A stretch of DNA of 64,000 nucleotides, taken from contig NZ_JABAGR010000005.1 in assembly GCF_012844235.1 (NCBI RefSeq), positions 124,001-188,000 of the forward strand, read 5' to 3'. Positions within the stretch are counted from its first letter, which is position 1. Each line of letters starts with the position of its first letter. Source of the stretch: Parafannyhessea umbonata. GTDB lineage: Bacteria > Actinomycetota > Coriobacteriia > Coriobacteriales > Atopobiaceae. The position numbers and the translations under genes are program-made. Under the pieces are notes generated by a model that was given only the letters and a program-made list of their open reading frames with translations, had not been told where the DNA came from and searched no databases. Below, one piece after another: positions 18,395 through 28,103 of the stretch.

Positions 18395-19264
18395 ATGGCA
18401 AAGATTACCGCCGCCCTCGTCAAGCAGCTGCGCGAGATGACCGACTCCCCCATGATGGAGTGCAAGAAGGCCCTCGTCGAGGCTGATGGCGACATCGACA
18501 AGGCCGTCGACGTTCTCCGCAAGATGGGCGTTGCCAAGGCCGTCAAGCGCGCTGGCCGCGAGACGAACGAGGGCACCGTCGCCGCCTACATCTCCGAGGA
18601 CGGAAAGACGGGCGCTCTTCTCGAGCTCACCTGCGAGACCGACTTCGTCGGCACCAACCCCAAGTTCACCGGCTTCGCCAACGAGCTTGCCAAGGTCGTC
18701 GTCGAGAACGACCCCGCTGACGACGAGGCGCTCAAGGCATGCAAGATGGGCGAGAGCACCGTCGCCGACGAGCTCACCGAGATGATTCACGTCATCGGCG
18801 AGAACATGAAGGTCGCCCGCTTCAAGCGCGTCTCCGTCGAGAACGGCGCCCTTGCGAAGTACGTGCACCACAACGGCAAGCTGGCCGACATCGTCACCTT
18901 CGAGTTCGCGAAGCCCGAGACCGCCGCTGCCGGCGAATTCAAGAGCTTTGCCCACGACGTTGCGATGCAGGTCGCTGCATCTAACCCCGTCTCCGCGCGC
19001 CGCGAGGACGTCCCCGCAGACGTTCTTGAGCACGAGAAGAGCATCTACATGGCTCAGGCCGCCGAGTCCGGCAAGCCGGAGTTCATCCAGGAGAAGATCG
19101 CCCTCGGCAAGCTCGAGAAGTTCTACAAGGAGAACTGCCTGACCGAGCAGGAGTCCATCAAGGAGTCCGGCGTCACGATCAACGAGCTCGCCGCGAAGGT
19201 CTCCAAGAGCCTCGGCGACGACGTCAAGGTCGTCAGCTTCGTGCGCTTCTCCTTCGGCGAGTAG
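18395..19264 (+). CDS. tsf: Elongation factor Ts
   Basis: 289-aa nucleotide exchange factor for EF-Tu. The N-terminal UBA-like helix bundle ITAALVKQLREMTDSPMMEC and the core TDFVGTNPKFTGFANE are conserved, as is the C-terminal coiled segment. Strong ribosome site AAAGGAGG. Co-transcribed with rpsB and closed by a terminator. Confidence 0.97.
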   Translation: MAKITAALVKQLREMTDSPMMECKKALVEADGDIDKAVDVLRKMGVAKAVKRAGRETNEGTVAAYISEDGKTGALLELTCETDFVGTNPKFTGFANELAKVVVENDPADDEALKACKMGESTVADELTEMIHVIGENMKVARFKRVSVENGALAKYVHHNGKLADIVTFEFAKPETAAAGEFKSFAHDVAMQVAASNPVSARREDVPADVLEHEKSIYMAQAAESGKPEFIQEKIALGKLEKFYKENCLTEQESIKESGVTINELAAKVSKSLGDDVKVVSFVRFSFGE

Positions 19265-19287
19265 CCACGTACAGAGTGTTTTCTGTG

Positions 19288-19315
19288 GAGCCGGTGCCAA
19301 GCACCGGCTCCTTTT
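19288..19315 (+). terminator. Rho-independent terminator after tsf
   Basis: A perfect 10-bp stem, GAGCCGGTGC (19288-19297) with GCACCGGCTC (19301-19310), a three-base loop, then CTTTT. Confidence 0.9.
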
Positions 19316-19432
19316 ATATGGCGCCAGGGACTGCTTGCCTATTGGTTGGGTGGTTCTTCTCGCGCTTTGCTAGAATCTTATGAGCGTGAACGAACAGCTT
19401 TTTAGTCTTCCCCAAGTGACTGGAGGCCTGGA

Positions 19433-20152
19433 TTGTCCGACTACAAGTTCAAGCGCGTGCTTCTGAAGCTCTCTGGCGAGGCCCTCATGGGGTCGAAGGA
19501 GTTTGGAATCGACCCCGACGTTCCGCAGAAGATCGCGGAGGAGCTCAAGCCCGCATACGTCGCGGGAATGCAGATCGCGGTCGTCGTGGGCGGCGGCAAC
19601 ATATTCAGGGGGCTTTCCGGCGCGGCCGCAGGCATGGACAGGGCCCAGGGCGACAACATGGGCATGCTCGCGACCGTGATCAACTCGCTTGCGCTGCAGG
19701 ATACCTTCGAGCGTAACGGGATGGTATGCAGGGTCATGAGCGCGATCGAGATGCACCAGGTCTCCGAGACCTACATCAGGCGCCGCGCCATCAGGCACCT
19801 GGAGAAGGGTCGCATCACGATCTTTGCCGCGGGCACCGGCAACCCGTACTTCACGACGGACACCGCCGCGGCGCTGCGCGCGTGCGAGATCGGTGCGGAG
19901 ATCCTGATGAAGGCGACGAAGGTCGACGGCATCTACGACTCCGACCCCATGAAGAACCCGGATGCGAAGAAGTTCGACACCATCACGTACATGGACGTCC
20001 TCAACAGGGACCTCCACGTTATGGACGCGACCGCGACGGCACTCTGCCATGACAACCACATGCCCATCATGGTGTTCAACCTCGATGAGGACGGAATATT
20101 TGACAGGGCGCTTCGCGGCGAGCACGTTGGAACGACCGTCGTAGACGAATAG
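19433..20152 (+). CDS. pyrH: Uridylate kinase
   Basis: 239-aa hexameric UMP kinase. [13 protein letters not shown] and [11 protein letters not shown] form the phosphate-binding loop; [17 protein letters not shown] and [10 protein letters not shown] are typical. TTG start at 19433 with GGAGG six bases upstream. It heads the pyrH-frr-uppS-cdsA-dxr-rseP run, and a TAGAAT -10-like box lies at 19371-19376. Confidence 0.97.
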   Translation: MSDYKFKRVLLKLSGEALMGSKEFGIDPDVPQKIAEELKPAYVAGMQIAVVVGGGNIFRGLSGAAAGMDRAQGDNMGMLATVINSLALQDTFERNGMVCRVMSAIEMHQVSETYIRRRAIRHLEKGRITIFAAGTGNPYFTTDTAAALRACEIGAEILMKATKVDGIYDSDPMKNPDAKKFDTITYMDVLNRDLHVMDATATALCHDNHMPIMVFNLDEDGIFDRALRGEHVGTTVVDE

Positions 20153-20161
20153 GAGAGCGAA

Positions 20162-20707
20162 ATGAGCACCTTTACCGATTCCGCGAAGAAGAGCATGGAC
20201 AAGGCGATCGACGCGTTGAAGTTCAACTTCAGCAAGGTCCGCACGGGGCGCGCGAACGCGCACGTACTCGACGGCATCAGCGTCGAGTACTACGGGCAGC
20301 CCACGCCCATCACGCAGCTTGCGGGCGTGAAGGTCCCCGAGGCCTCAATGCTCGTGATCGAGCCGTGGGACAAGACGGCGCTCAAGGCGATCGAGAAGGC
20401 CATCGAGGCCTCCGACCTGGGCATCACCCCCGGCAACGACGGCGTCTCCATCCGCCTGCCGTTCCCGAAGCCGACGGAGGAGCGCCGCAAGGAGCTCGTG
20501 AAGGACTGCAACAAGTACGCGGAGGAGGCGCGCGTCGCCATCAGGAACGCCCGCCGCGACGCGATACACGCCGCCGAGAAGGACGAGGAGCTCTCCGAGG
20601 ACGACGTGAACCGCGAGAAGAAGCAGATCCAGAAGGTCACGGACGAGTTCGTCGCGAAGGTCGACTCCATGCTGAAGGAGAAGACCTCCGAGGTTATGGA
20701 GATCTAG
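20162..20707 (+). CDS. frr: Ribosome recycling factor
   Basis: 181 aa. Domain I helices (FNFSKVRTGRANAHVLDGI) and the inserted beta domain (YYGQPTPITQLAGVKVPEA) are standard; the end KVTDEFVAKVDSMLKEKTSEVM closes the three-helix bundle. It starts nine bases after pyrH. Confidence 0.97.
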   Translation: MSTFTDSAKKSMDKAIDALKFNFSKVRTGRANAHVLDGISVEYYGQPTPITQLAGVKVPEASMLVIEPWDKTALKAIEKAIEASDLGITPGNDGVSIRLPFPKPTEERRKELVKDCNKYAEEARVAIRNARRDAIHAAEKDEELSEDDVNREKKQIQKVTDEFVAKVDSMLKEKTSEVMEI

Positions 20708-20708
20708 C

Positions 20709-21494
20709 TTGAGACGAGACTTGGACAAGCTCGCCGCATACTACGCAGACGCACCCGAGGACATATCGCTCGCGGACGTCGACCTCGAGCGCGTGCCCAG
20801 GCACGTCTCCATCATCATGGACGGCAACGGCCGCTGGGCACAGGCGCGCGGGCTCGACCGCTCGCAGGGACATGTCGCGGGCGTCGACTCGCTGCGCGAG
20901 ACCGTCACGACGAGCGTGCGGCTCGGCGTGGACGCGCTTTCCGTGTACGCGTTCTCGACCGAGAACTGGAAGCGCCCGCAGAAGGAGGTCAACCTCCTGA
21001 TGCACCTGTTCGCGACGACCCTCCTGAAGGAGCTGCCGCTCTTCCACCAGGAGAACGTGCGCCTGCGCTTCCTGGGCGACCTGACGCGTCTTCCGGACGA
21101 GACGCGCGCCGTGTTCCAGGAGGGCCTCGACGAGACGTCTGACCACGACGGCATGACGTTCGCGCTCGCGGTGAACTACGGGTCCCGCGCGGAGATCGTG
21201 CGCGCGTGCAGGGGCATCGCGCGGGACGTTGCCGAAGGCAGGATGTCTGCCGACGACGTGGACGAGGAGCTCTTCTCGTCCAGGCTCTACACGGCGGGCA
21301 TGCCTGACCCCGACCTGCTCATCAGGACCTCGGGCGAGCTCAGGCTCTCCAACTACCTGCTGTGGCAGCTGGCATACACGGAGTTCTATGTGACCGACAC
21401 CCTGTGGCCGGACTTCGACCGCTGGGAGTACTTGAGGGCCGTTCGTTCCTTCCAGGGCAGGAACCGGCGCTTTGGAGGTGTTACGGGCAAGTGA
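20709..21494 (+). CDS. uppS: Undecaprenyl (isoprenyl) diphosphate synthase
   Basis: 261-aa cis-prenyltransferase producing the lipid carrier for cell-wall synthesis. The catalytic motif SIIMDGNGRWAQARG with the essential Asp, YAFSTENWKRP and the C-terminal DLLIRTSGELRLSNYLLWQ are present. TTG start one base after frr. An N-terminal ~25-residue extension precedes the catalytic fold. Confidence 0.95.
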   Translation: MRRDLDKLAAYYADAPEDISLADVDLERVPRHVSIIMDGNGRWAQARGLDRSQGHVAGVDSLRETVTTSVRLGVDALSVYAFSTENWKRPQKEVNLLMHLFATTLLKELPLFHQENVRLRFLGDLTRLPDETRAVFQEGLDETSDHDGMTFALAVNYGSRAEIVRACRGIARDVAEGRMSADDVDEELFSSRLYTAGMPDPDLLIRTSGELRLSNYLLWQLAYTEFYVTDTLWPDFDRWEYLRAVRSFQGRNRRFGGVTGK

Positions 21495-22507
21495 GCGACA
21501 TGGGTGACAACAAGGGCGAGAAGAACGTGGAGACCCAGACGGGCGACGCCCCGCTGACGGAGGGCACGACGTCGCGGCGAGCTGATGAGCAGGAGGGCTC
21601 GGCGGCGCCGGAGAAGGAGCAGGAGGCCGCATCTGGCGCGAAGCCTGCGGCCGCGGCGGAGAAGGCCGAGGATGCCGGCCGGAAGGACGGCGGAAAGCAC
21701 CCGTCCACCATGACCATGCGCATCGTCTCCGGCGCGATCTACGCGATCGGAACGGTCGCGTGCCTGTTTCTGGGCACGTGGCCCACGGCGATCCTCATCG
21801 CGGTGATGGCGTTCTTGTGCTGCTCGGAGTTCCTGAAGATGTCCCGCCGCAGCGGCAGGATGCCAAACGACGTCATAGCGCTCGCGTTCGCAGTCATCTT
21901 CCCGTTCGCGCCGCTCTCGAACATATCGGACTCGGAGTTCTTCGTCATCTTCGCGCTGCTCGTGGTGTGCGCGCTGTGGTATGTCTCGACGCCGCGTGCG
22001 AACATGGGCGACGTGGCGCTCACGGTGTTCGGGCCCATCTACACGTCGCTCGCGTTCTCGAGCATCGTGATCATCCGCGACGCCTTCCCGGGCTGGAGGG
22101 GCGCCCTTCTCACCTTTGCGGTCATGGGCTCCATCTGGCTCAGCGACTCGTGCGCGTACTTCGTGGGGTCGAAGTTCGGCAAGCACAAGCTAGCGCCCAG
22201 GATCTCTCCCAACAAGAGCGTCGAGGGCTTCTGGGGCGGCATGGTCGGCAGCGTCGCCGTGTGGGTCGTGGTGTTCGCGCTCGGCATCTACAACATCAAC
22301 CTGCCGTACGCCATCGTGTGCGGCGTGCTGGTCGACGCGGCCGCCGTCGCGGGCGACCTGTTCGAGTCGCGCATCAAGCGCGGCGTCGGCGTGAAGGACT
22401 CCGGCAACCTCATGCCGGGCCACGGCGGCATGCTCGACAGGTCGGACTCGCTCCTCTTTGGCGGCATGACTGCGTTCCTGCTGCTCAGGCTGGGAGGAAT
22501 CCTGTGA
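21491..22507 (+). CDS. cdsA: Phosphatidate cytidylyltransferase with hydrophilic N-terminal extension
   Basis: 338-aa CDP-diacylglycerol synthase. About 75 N-terminal residues are charged and low-complexity (Glu/Lys/Ala), then come about eight membrane segments. The family signature is seen in LAPRISPNKSVEGFWGG and GVGVKDSGNLMPGHGGMLDR. GTG 21491 overlaps the uppS stop and has GGAGGTG ten bases upstream, which fits better than ATG 21500. The tail includes a near copy of the dispersed GAGAAG motif. Confidence 0.92.
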   Translation: MSDMGDNKGEKNVETQTGDAPLTEGTTSRRADEQEGSAAPEKEQEAASGAKPAAAAEKAEDAGRKDGGKHPSTMTMRIVSGAIYAIGTVACLFLGTWPTAILIAVMAFLCCSEFLKMSRRSGRMPNDVIALAFAVIFPFAPLSNISDSEFFVIFALLVVCALWYVSTPRANMGDVALTVFGPIYTSLAFSSIVIIRDAFPGWRGALLTFAVMGSIWLSDSCAYFVGSKFGKHKLAPRISPNKSVEGFWGGMVGSVAVWVVVFALGIYNINLPYAIVCGVLVDAAAVAGDLFESRIKRGVGVKDSGNLMPGHGGMLDRSDSLLFGGMTAFLLLRLGGIL

Positions 22508-23703
22508 GCATATTCGAGGACTTCAAGTCCGGCGTCACGCGGCGCGAGCCGCAGCGCGTCGCGGTCCTGGGCGCCTCGGGGTCGATTGGCACGCAGACGC
22601 TCGACGTCTGCCGCAAGCACGCCGACCGCCTGCGCGTCGTCGCCGTGGCAGTGAACGACTCCGTGGCGTTCGCCGTGAGGGCGGCGCGGGAGTTTGGCTG
22701 TGCGCACGTCGTGATCGCGAACGAGGCGCACCGGGACGACCCGGCCCTTGCCGAGCTCCCGGCGTCCTGTGAGGTGAGCTTCGGCCAGGAGGGCCTCGTG
22801 CGCGTCGCGTCGGCCGAGGACGTAGACAGCGTCGTGGACGCGGTCGTGGGCTTTGCGGGCATATACGCTGGCTACGCCGCGCTCAGGGCCGGCAAGGCCC
22901 TCATGTACGCGAACAAGGAGTCGCTCGTCGTCGGCGGCGACCTCCTCATGCCGCTCGCGCGCCCCGGCCGCCTCATACCGGTCGACTCGGAGCACAGCGC
23001 CATCTACCAGTGCCTGGTGGGGGAGCACCGCTCCGATGTCCACCGCATCTGGCTCACGTGCTCCGGCGGTCCGTTCTACGGCATGGGCCGAGAAGAGCTT
23101 TCCCACGTGAGCGCGGCCATGGCCCTCAAGCACCCAACGTGGGCCATGGGCGCCAAGATCACGATCGACTCCGCGACGCTCATGAACAAGGGGCTCGAGG
23201 TGCTCGAGGCGCACCACCTGTTCGACGTCCCCGTCGACATGGTCAACGTGCTCGTGCACCCGCAGAGCATGGTGCATTCCATGGTCGAGTTCGAGGACGG
23301 CGTCGTGAAGGCCCAGCTCGGCCCCTCCGACATGCGCATACCCATCCAGTACGCGCTCAGCTACCCAGAGCGCTGGGAGACTCCCGCGCTCCGCGTGGAC
23401 TACCGCGCGGCGCCGGACTTCACGTTCGGCCGCGCGGACGAGGACGCGTTCGGCTGCCTCAGGCTCGCGAAGGAGGCGGGCCGTGCGGGCGGCACCATGC
23501 CGTGCGCCATGAACGCGGCGAACGAGGTGGCGAACCTCGCGTTCAGGCAGGGCCGCTGCGGCTTCCTGGACGTTGAGGCGACGGTCGCCCACGTGATGGG
23601 CAAGACCGAGGTCGCCCCCGTGGAGTCCCTGCCGCAGCTCGAGGAGGTCGACGCGCGCTCCCGCAAGCTCGCCGCGTCCTACCTGGACGGGGCATGCCGT
23701 TGA
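22504..23703 (+). CDS. dxr: 1-deoxy-D-xylulose 5-phosphate reductoisomerase
   Basis: 399-aa NADPH-dependent enzyme of the MEP isoprenoid pathway. VAVLGASGSIGTQTLDV is the NADPH site; MYANKESLVVGG, PVDSEHSAIYQCL, SGGPFYG and ATLMNKGLEVLEAHHLF carry metal and substrate residues. GTG 22504 overlaps cdsA by four bases. Together with ispG and ispH in this window it shows the non-mevalonate route. Confidence 0.96.
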   Translation: MSIFEDFKSGVTRREPQRVAVLGASGSIGTQTLDVCRKHADRLRVVAVAVNDSVAFAVRAAREFGCAHVVIANEAHRDDPALAELPASCEVSFGQEGLVRVASAEDVDSVVDAVVGFAGIYAGYAALRAGKALMYANKESLVVGGDLLMPLARPGRLIPVDSEHSAIYQCLVGEHRSDVHRIWLTCSGGPFYGMGREELSHVSAAMALKHPTWAMGAKITIDSATLMNKGLEVLEAHHLFDVPVDMVNVLVHPQSMVHSMVEFEDGVVKAQLGPSDMRIPIQYALSYPERWETPALRVDYRAAPDFTFGRADEDAFGCLRLAKEAGRAGGTMPCAMNAANEVANLAFRQGRCGFLDVEATVAHVMGKTEVAPVESLPQLEEVDARSRKLAASYLDGACR

Positions 23704-25079
23704 TGGGCGTCGTGTCCGCCGTGTTCTGGGGCGTGGTCGTGTTGTCGCTCCTCGTGTTTTTGCACGAGGGCGGCCACTTCCTCGCAGCCCGCGCCTGCGG
23801 CATGCGCGTGACGGAGTTCTACCTGGGCATGCCGTGCCGCCACCACCTGGCGCGCAAGTCCCGCACGTACGGCACGGAGTTCGGCGTAACGCCCATCCTG
23901 CTTGGCGGCTACACGCGCATCTGCGGCATGGAGGGCACGCACGACGAGCTGCTGCCCGCGCTGCCCGCCTGCTTCGGCATGGTGCAGCGCGAGGGCCGCG
24001 TGCTCGCCACGGACGTCGCAGCGGAGCTCGGGGTGGACGCTGACCGCGCATACGACATGCTCGCGACGCTTGCGGACTGGGCCGCCATCCGCCCGTACTA
24101 CGATGCCGAGAAGGGCGAGGCGCCGTCGCAGGCAACCCTGCCCGAGGCCTTCGAGACCCTCCGCCGCGACGCCAACATGCTGACGGAGTACGATCGGGGT
24201 CACGACTTCTCTCTTCCGGGCACGACCGAGGCGGGCGCCCCGCGACCGCTCGAAGACCCGGCCAAGGCGCTTGAGTGCGAGAAGAGCCGCACCTACCTGG
24301 GGAAGGGCTTCCTCAAACGGGTCTTCACGCTGCTCGCGGGCCCGCTCGTGAACGTCGTGCTCGCGTTTCTCGTCGTGACGGCGAGCCTCTCACTCGTCGG
24401 CGTCGAAGTCGCGGTCAACTCAAACCGGCTCGGTGCCGTCACGAGGGGCTCGGCCGCCCAGGCGGCGGGCCTCAGGGCGGGGGACGTCGTCACGAGCGTC
24501 GGCGGCAGGTCGTGCGGGGACTGGAACACCCTCGCCTCCGCCATAGACGCGGCGCTCAAGACCGGCGAGGACTTCAAGGTGACCTACGAGCGCGGCGGCT
24601 CCTCGCATGAGGCGGTCGTGAGGACGGGCGGCAAGCGTCTGGGCGCGCTCGGCGTCGAGGCGCTCACGCGCCGCGTGCGCCTGAGCCTCGCGGACGCGGC
24701 ATACTCCGCCGTGCGCTACGGCCAGGAGGTCGCCGGCTTTGCGGTGAGGCTCATCATGCCGCAGCACACCATGGAGACGCTCGGCTCGGCCTCGTCCGTG
24801 GTCGGCATCTCCGCCGCGGCCAGCCAGGCGGCGTCGAGCGGCGTGAACGACCTTCTCCTCTTCATCGCGATGGTGTCGATGTCGCTTGGCTTCATGAACC
24901 TGCTTCCCATCCCGCCGCTCGACGGCGGCAAGATCCTGATAGAGATCGTGCAGCTCGTGATCCGCAGGCAGCTCTCCGTCAGGGTTCAGGCGTACATCAG
25001 CTACGTCGGCCTTGCGTTCTTCCTGTTCATCTTCGTGTTCGCCCTCAAGAACGACGTCGTCCGCCTTGTCCTGGGCTGA
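23703..25079 (+). CDS. rseP: RseP-family site-2 metalloprotease with a ~110-residue insertion
   Basis: 458-aa intramembrane zinc protease. HEGGH near residues 21-25 and the second metal motif IPPLDGGKIL near 405 are intact, and a PDZ domain lies between (about 215-300). Between the GGYTRICGMEG loop and the membrane segment RVFTLLAGPLVNVVLAF is an insertion of roughly residues 77-185 that looks partly like a winged helix. Homologues usually have only a short loop there. TGATG overlap with dxr. Confidence 0.88.
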   Translation: MGVVSAVFWGVVVLSLLVFLHEGGHFLAARACGMRVTEFYLGMPCRHHLARKSRTYGTEFGVTPILLGGYTRICGMEGTHDELLPALPACFGMVQREGRVLATDVAAELGVDADRAYDMLATLADWAAIRPYYDAEKGEAPSQATLPEAFETLRRDANMLTEYDRGHDFSLPGTTEAGAPRPLEDPAKALECEKSRTYLGKGFLKRVFTLLAGPLVNVVLAFLVVTASLSLVGVEVAVNSNRLGAVTRGSAAQAAGLRAGDVVTSVGGRSCGDWNTLASAIDAALKTGEDFKVTYERGGSSHEAVVRTGGKRLGALGVEALTRRVRLSLADAAYSAVRYGQEVAGFAVRLIMPQHTMETLGSASSVVGISAAASQAASSGVNDLLLFIAMVSMSLGFMNLLPIPPLDGGKILIEIVQLVIRRQLSVRVQAYISYVGLAFFLFIFVFALKNDVVRLVLG

Positions 25080-25106
25080 CGTTGCGGGGGCCGATAGGGG
25101 GTTTGT

Positions 25107-26225
25107 ATGAGTGACGAGAACGACGCGCGTCCGGCGCGCGAGCTCACGCACCAGGTCCACGTGGGAAACGTCGCCGTCGGCGGCGGGGCGCCCGTGTCGG
25201 TACAGTCCATGTGCACCACGAAGACGGACGACCCCGCGTCCACGCTCGCGCAGATCGAGGGCCTCGCGAAGGTGGGGTGCGAGATCATCCGCGTCGCCGT
25301 CCCCAACGCGGCGGCGCTCGACGGCTTTGGCGAGATCTGCGCCCAGAGCCCGCTTCCCGTGGTGGCGGACATCCACTTCGACCACCGGCTCGCCATAGGG
25401 GCGGCGCGCCGCGGCGCGGCGGCGCTTCGCATCAACCCCGGCAACATCGGCTCGTTCGACCGCGTGGACGCCGTGATCGACGAGGCGGGAAGCCAGGGCA
25501 TTCCCATCCGCATCGGCGTGAACGCAGGCTCGCTCGACCCGAAGGTCGACGCGCGCCAGGACCTCACGCTGCCGCAGAAGCTCGTCGCGTCCGCCTCTTC
25601 CTACGTCGAGCACTTCCGCGAGCGCGGCTTCGACGACATCGTGCTCTCCGCGAAGGCGCACTCCGTCCCCATCACGCTCCAGACGTACCGCATGCTCTCG
25701 CGCGAGCTGCCCACGGTGCCGCTGCACGTGGGCGTAACTGAGGCCGGCACGCTGCGCCAGGGCACGGTAAAGAACTGCGTGGGCGTCGGCATCCTGCTGG
25801 AGCAGGGCATAGGCGACACCATGCGCCTCTCGCTCACGGCCGACCCCGTGGAGGAGGTCAACGTCGCCTGGGACCTGCTGTCCTCGCTCGGCATGCGGCG
25901 CCTGCACCCCGAGCTGGTGAGCTGTCCCACGTGCGGGCGCTGCCAGGTGAACCTCATCGGCATGGCGGACGAGGTCTCAAGACGCCTTGCGCAGGTGAAG
26001 GCCCCCATCTCCGTCGCGGTCATGGGGTGCGTCGTCAACGGGCCCGGCGAGTCGCGCGACGCGGACCTCGGCATCGCGTGCGGCCGTGGCCAGGGCGTGC
26101 TGTTCCGCAACGGCGAGAAGATCCGCAACGTCCCCGAGGACCAGATCGTGGACGAGCTCTTCCGCGAGATAGAGGCCCGCTACGGGGACGCGATCGAGAG
26201 CGACGCGGGCGAGAAGGACGCGTAG
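25107..26225 (+). CDS. ispG: (E)-4-hydroxy-3-methylbut-2-enyl-diphosphate synthase
   Basis: 372-aa 4Fe-4S enzyme, penultimate MEP-pathway step. Cluster ligands are visible in SCPTCGRCQ and VMGCVVNGPGESRDAD; the barrel begins GGAPVSVQSM. ATG 25107 with AGGGGG upstream. The last residues, DAGEKDA, are encoded by an exact copy of the dispersed motif and lie beyond the usual C-terminus. Confidence 0.96.
   Translation: MSDENDARPARELTHQVHVGNVAVGGGAPVSVQSMCTTKTDDPASTLAQIEGLAKVGCEIIRVAVPNAAALDGFGEICAQSPLPVVADIHFDHRLAIGAARRGAAALRINPGNIGSFDRVDAVIDEAGSQGIPIRIGVNAGSLDPKVDARQDLTLPQKLVASASSYVEHFRERGFDDIVLSAKAHSVPITLQTYRMLSRELPTVPLHVGVTEAGTLRQGTVKNCVGVGILLEQGIGDTMRLSLTADPVEEVNVAWDLLSSLGMRRLHPELVSCPTCGRCQVNLIGMADEVSRRLAQVKAPISVAVMGCVVNGPGESRDADLGIACGRGQGVLFRNGEKIRNVPEDQIVDELFREIEARYGDAIESDAGEKDA
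26205..26222 (+). repeat. Dispersed motif copy (ispG C-terminus)
   Basis: GCGGGCGAGAAGGACGCG; exact match to the core GGCGAGAAGGRC. Encodes AGEKDA. Confidence 0.7.
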
Positions 26226-26288
26226 AATATACCGCTAGTGTTCTTGCCGACGCAGGCGTCGGCTGGCAGTGACTTGGAAGGAAGCACG

Positions 26289-28010
26289 TTGAGAAAGTAC
26301 ATGCAGATGTCGAAGCTCTACGCTCCGACCCTCAAGGAGGACCCCAGGGAGGCGGAGCTCGCAAGCCACAGGCTGCTGCTTCGCGCGGGCATGATCCGCC
26401 GCGGCGCGGTGGGCCTGTACAGCTACCTGCCGCTCGCGTGGCGCTCCATCAACAAGATCGAGGACATCATCCGCGACGAGATGGAGGCCATCGACGCGCA
26501 GGAGATGCAGGTGCCCATCCTGACGGACGGCGAGCTGTGGCACCAGAGCGGCCGTTGGAACGACTACGGACCCGAGCTCATGCGCCTGAGCGACCGCTAC
26601 GAGCACGAGTACGCGCTCGGCCCCACGCACGAGGAGACGTTCACGGACCTGGTGCGCAACGAGCTCCGCAGCTACAAGCAGCTGCCCGTCACGCTCTACC
26701 AGATGCAGGACAAGTTCCGCGACGAGCGCAGGCCCCGCTTCGGCCTCATGCGCGGCCGCGAGTTCATCATGAAGGACGCGTACTCGTTCAGCGCGACGCA
26801 GGAGTCCCTGCAGGAGTGCTACGACCAGGAGAAGGCCGCGTACGCCAGGATCTGCGAGCGCGTGGGCCTGAGGGCGCTCCCCGTGGTCGCAGACTCCGGC
26901 CAGATCGGCGGCGACACGTCCGTCGAGTTCATGGCGCTCGCCGACGCCGGCGAGGCGGCTCTCGTGTACTGCGACGACTGCGGGTTCGCGGCGGACACCG
27001 AGGCCGCGACCGCCGGCGTGACCGTGGTCGACGGCGAGCCGGGCGACATGGAGAAGGTCTCGACCCCGGGGATCGGCACCATCGACGACGTCTCAGCGTT
27101 TCTCCACATCCCCGCGGCGGCGACCCGCAAGGCGCTCGCGCTCGTGGACGGAGATGGCAGGCCCGTCGTCTGCTTCGTCCCCGGCGACCACGAGCTGAAC
27201 GACGTGAAGGCGGAGCACGCGTTTGGCGCGTACCACCTGATGAGCGACGAAGAGCTGAAGGAGTACGGCCTCGTTAAGGGCTTTATCGGCCCGGTCGGCC
27301 TGCCCGAGGGCGTGCGCGTGTTCTTCGACGAGTCGCTGCGCCCGTCCGAGTGGTGGACCATCGGCGCGAACGAGGCGGACTTCCACTTCGTGCACGCACA
27401 CCCCGGCCGCGACTTCAAGATCGCGGACGACGCGTGGGTAGACGTCGTCACGGCGAAGGCGGGCGACCGCTGCCCCAAGTGCGGCGCCCCCCTGAAGGAG
27501 GCCCGCGGCATCGAGGTCTCGCAGGTGTTCCAGCTCGGCAAGAAGTACTCCGAGGCCATGGGCGCCACGTTCATGGACGAGGACGGCGTGGAGAAGCCCC
27601 TCATCATGGGCTGCTACGGCATCGGCATCAGCCGCACGCTGCAGGCGATCGTGGAGCAGCACCACGACGAGCACGGCATCATCTGGCCGGTGAGCGTCGC
27701 TCCGTACGAGGTCGAGGTCATTCCGCTGGACGTGCACGACGAGCTCGTGTGGCCCGTGGCGGACAAGGTCGCGCGCGAGCTTCTGGAGCTTGGCGTCGAC
27801 GTGATGGTGGACGATCGCAAGGAGCGCCCGGGCGTCAAGTTCAACGACGCCGACCTCATGGGCATGCCGTTCCAGGTGGTCTGCGGCAAGAAGGCCGTAA
27901 AGAACGGCAACGTCGAGCTCAAGGTCCGTGCGACGGGCGAGCGCACGGAGGTCGCGATCGAGGACGTGGCGCAGCTCCTGGCCCAGAGGGTCAAGGCGGA
28001 GCGCGCGTAG
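26289..28010 (+). CDS. proS: Proline--tRNA ligase
   Basis: 573-aa bacterial-type class II ProRS with the editing (INS/YbaK-like) insertion, about 225-390. LASHRLLLRAGMIRRGAVGLYSYLP (given in part here as HRLLLRAGMIRRGAVG), RDEMEAIDAQEM, GPTHEETFTDLV and RFGLMRGREFIMKD are class II motifs. TTG 26289 is preceded by GGAAGGAAG; ATG 26301 is an alternative. Its leader holds an 8-bp hairpin at 26246-26263. Confidence 0.96.
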   Translation: MRKYMQMSKLYAPTLKEDPREAELASHRLLLRAGMIRRGAVGLYSYLPLAWRSINKIEDIIRDEMEAIDAQEMQVPILTDGELWHQSGRWNDYGPELMRLSDRYEHEYALGPTHEETFTDLVRNELRSYKQLPVTLYQMQDKFRDERRPRFGLMRGREFIMKDAYSFSATQESLQECYDQEKAAYARICERVGLRALPVVADSGQIGGDTSVEFMALADAGEAALVYCDDCGFAADTEAATAGVTVVDGEPGDMEKVSTPGIGTIDDVSAFLHIPAAATRKALALVDGDGRPVVCFVPGDHELNDVKAEHAFGAYHLMSDEELKEYGLVKGFIGPVGLPEGVRVFFDESLRPSEWWTIGANEADFHFVHAHPGRDFKIADDAWVDVVTAKAGDRCPKCGAPLKEARGIEVSQVFQLGKKYSEAMGATFMDEDGVEKPLIMGCYGIGISRTLQAIVEQHHDEHGIIWPVSVAPYEVEVIPLDVHDELVWPVADKVARELLELGVDVMVDDRKERPGVKFNDADLMGMPFQVVCGKKAVKNGNVELKVRATGERTEVAIEDVAQLLAQRVKAERA

Positions 28011-28103
28011 GCGCATCGCAGCAAGGAAGTGCCCAGGCGGCCCGACCCAGAGGGGGAGGGCCGCCTCGCGTATGGCAACAGGCAGAGGCAGGGGGAGAAG
28101 AGT

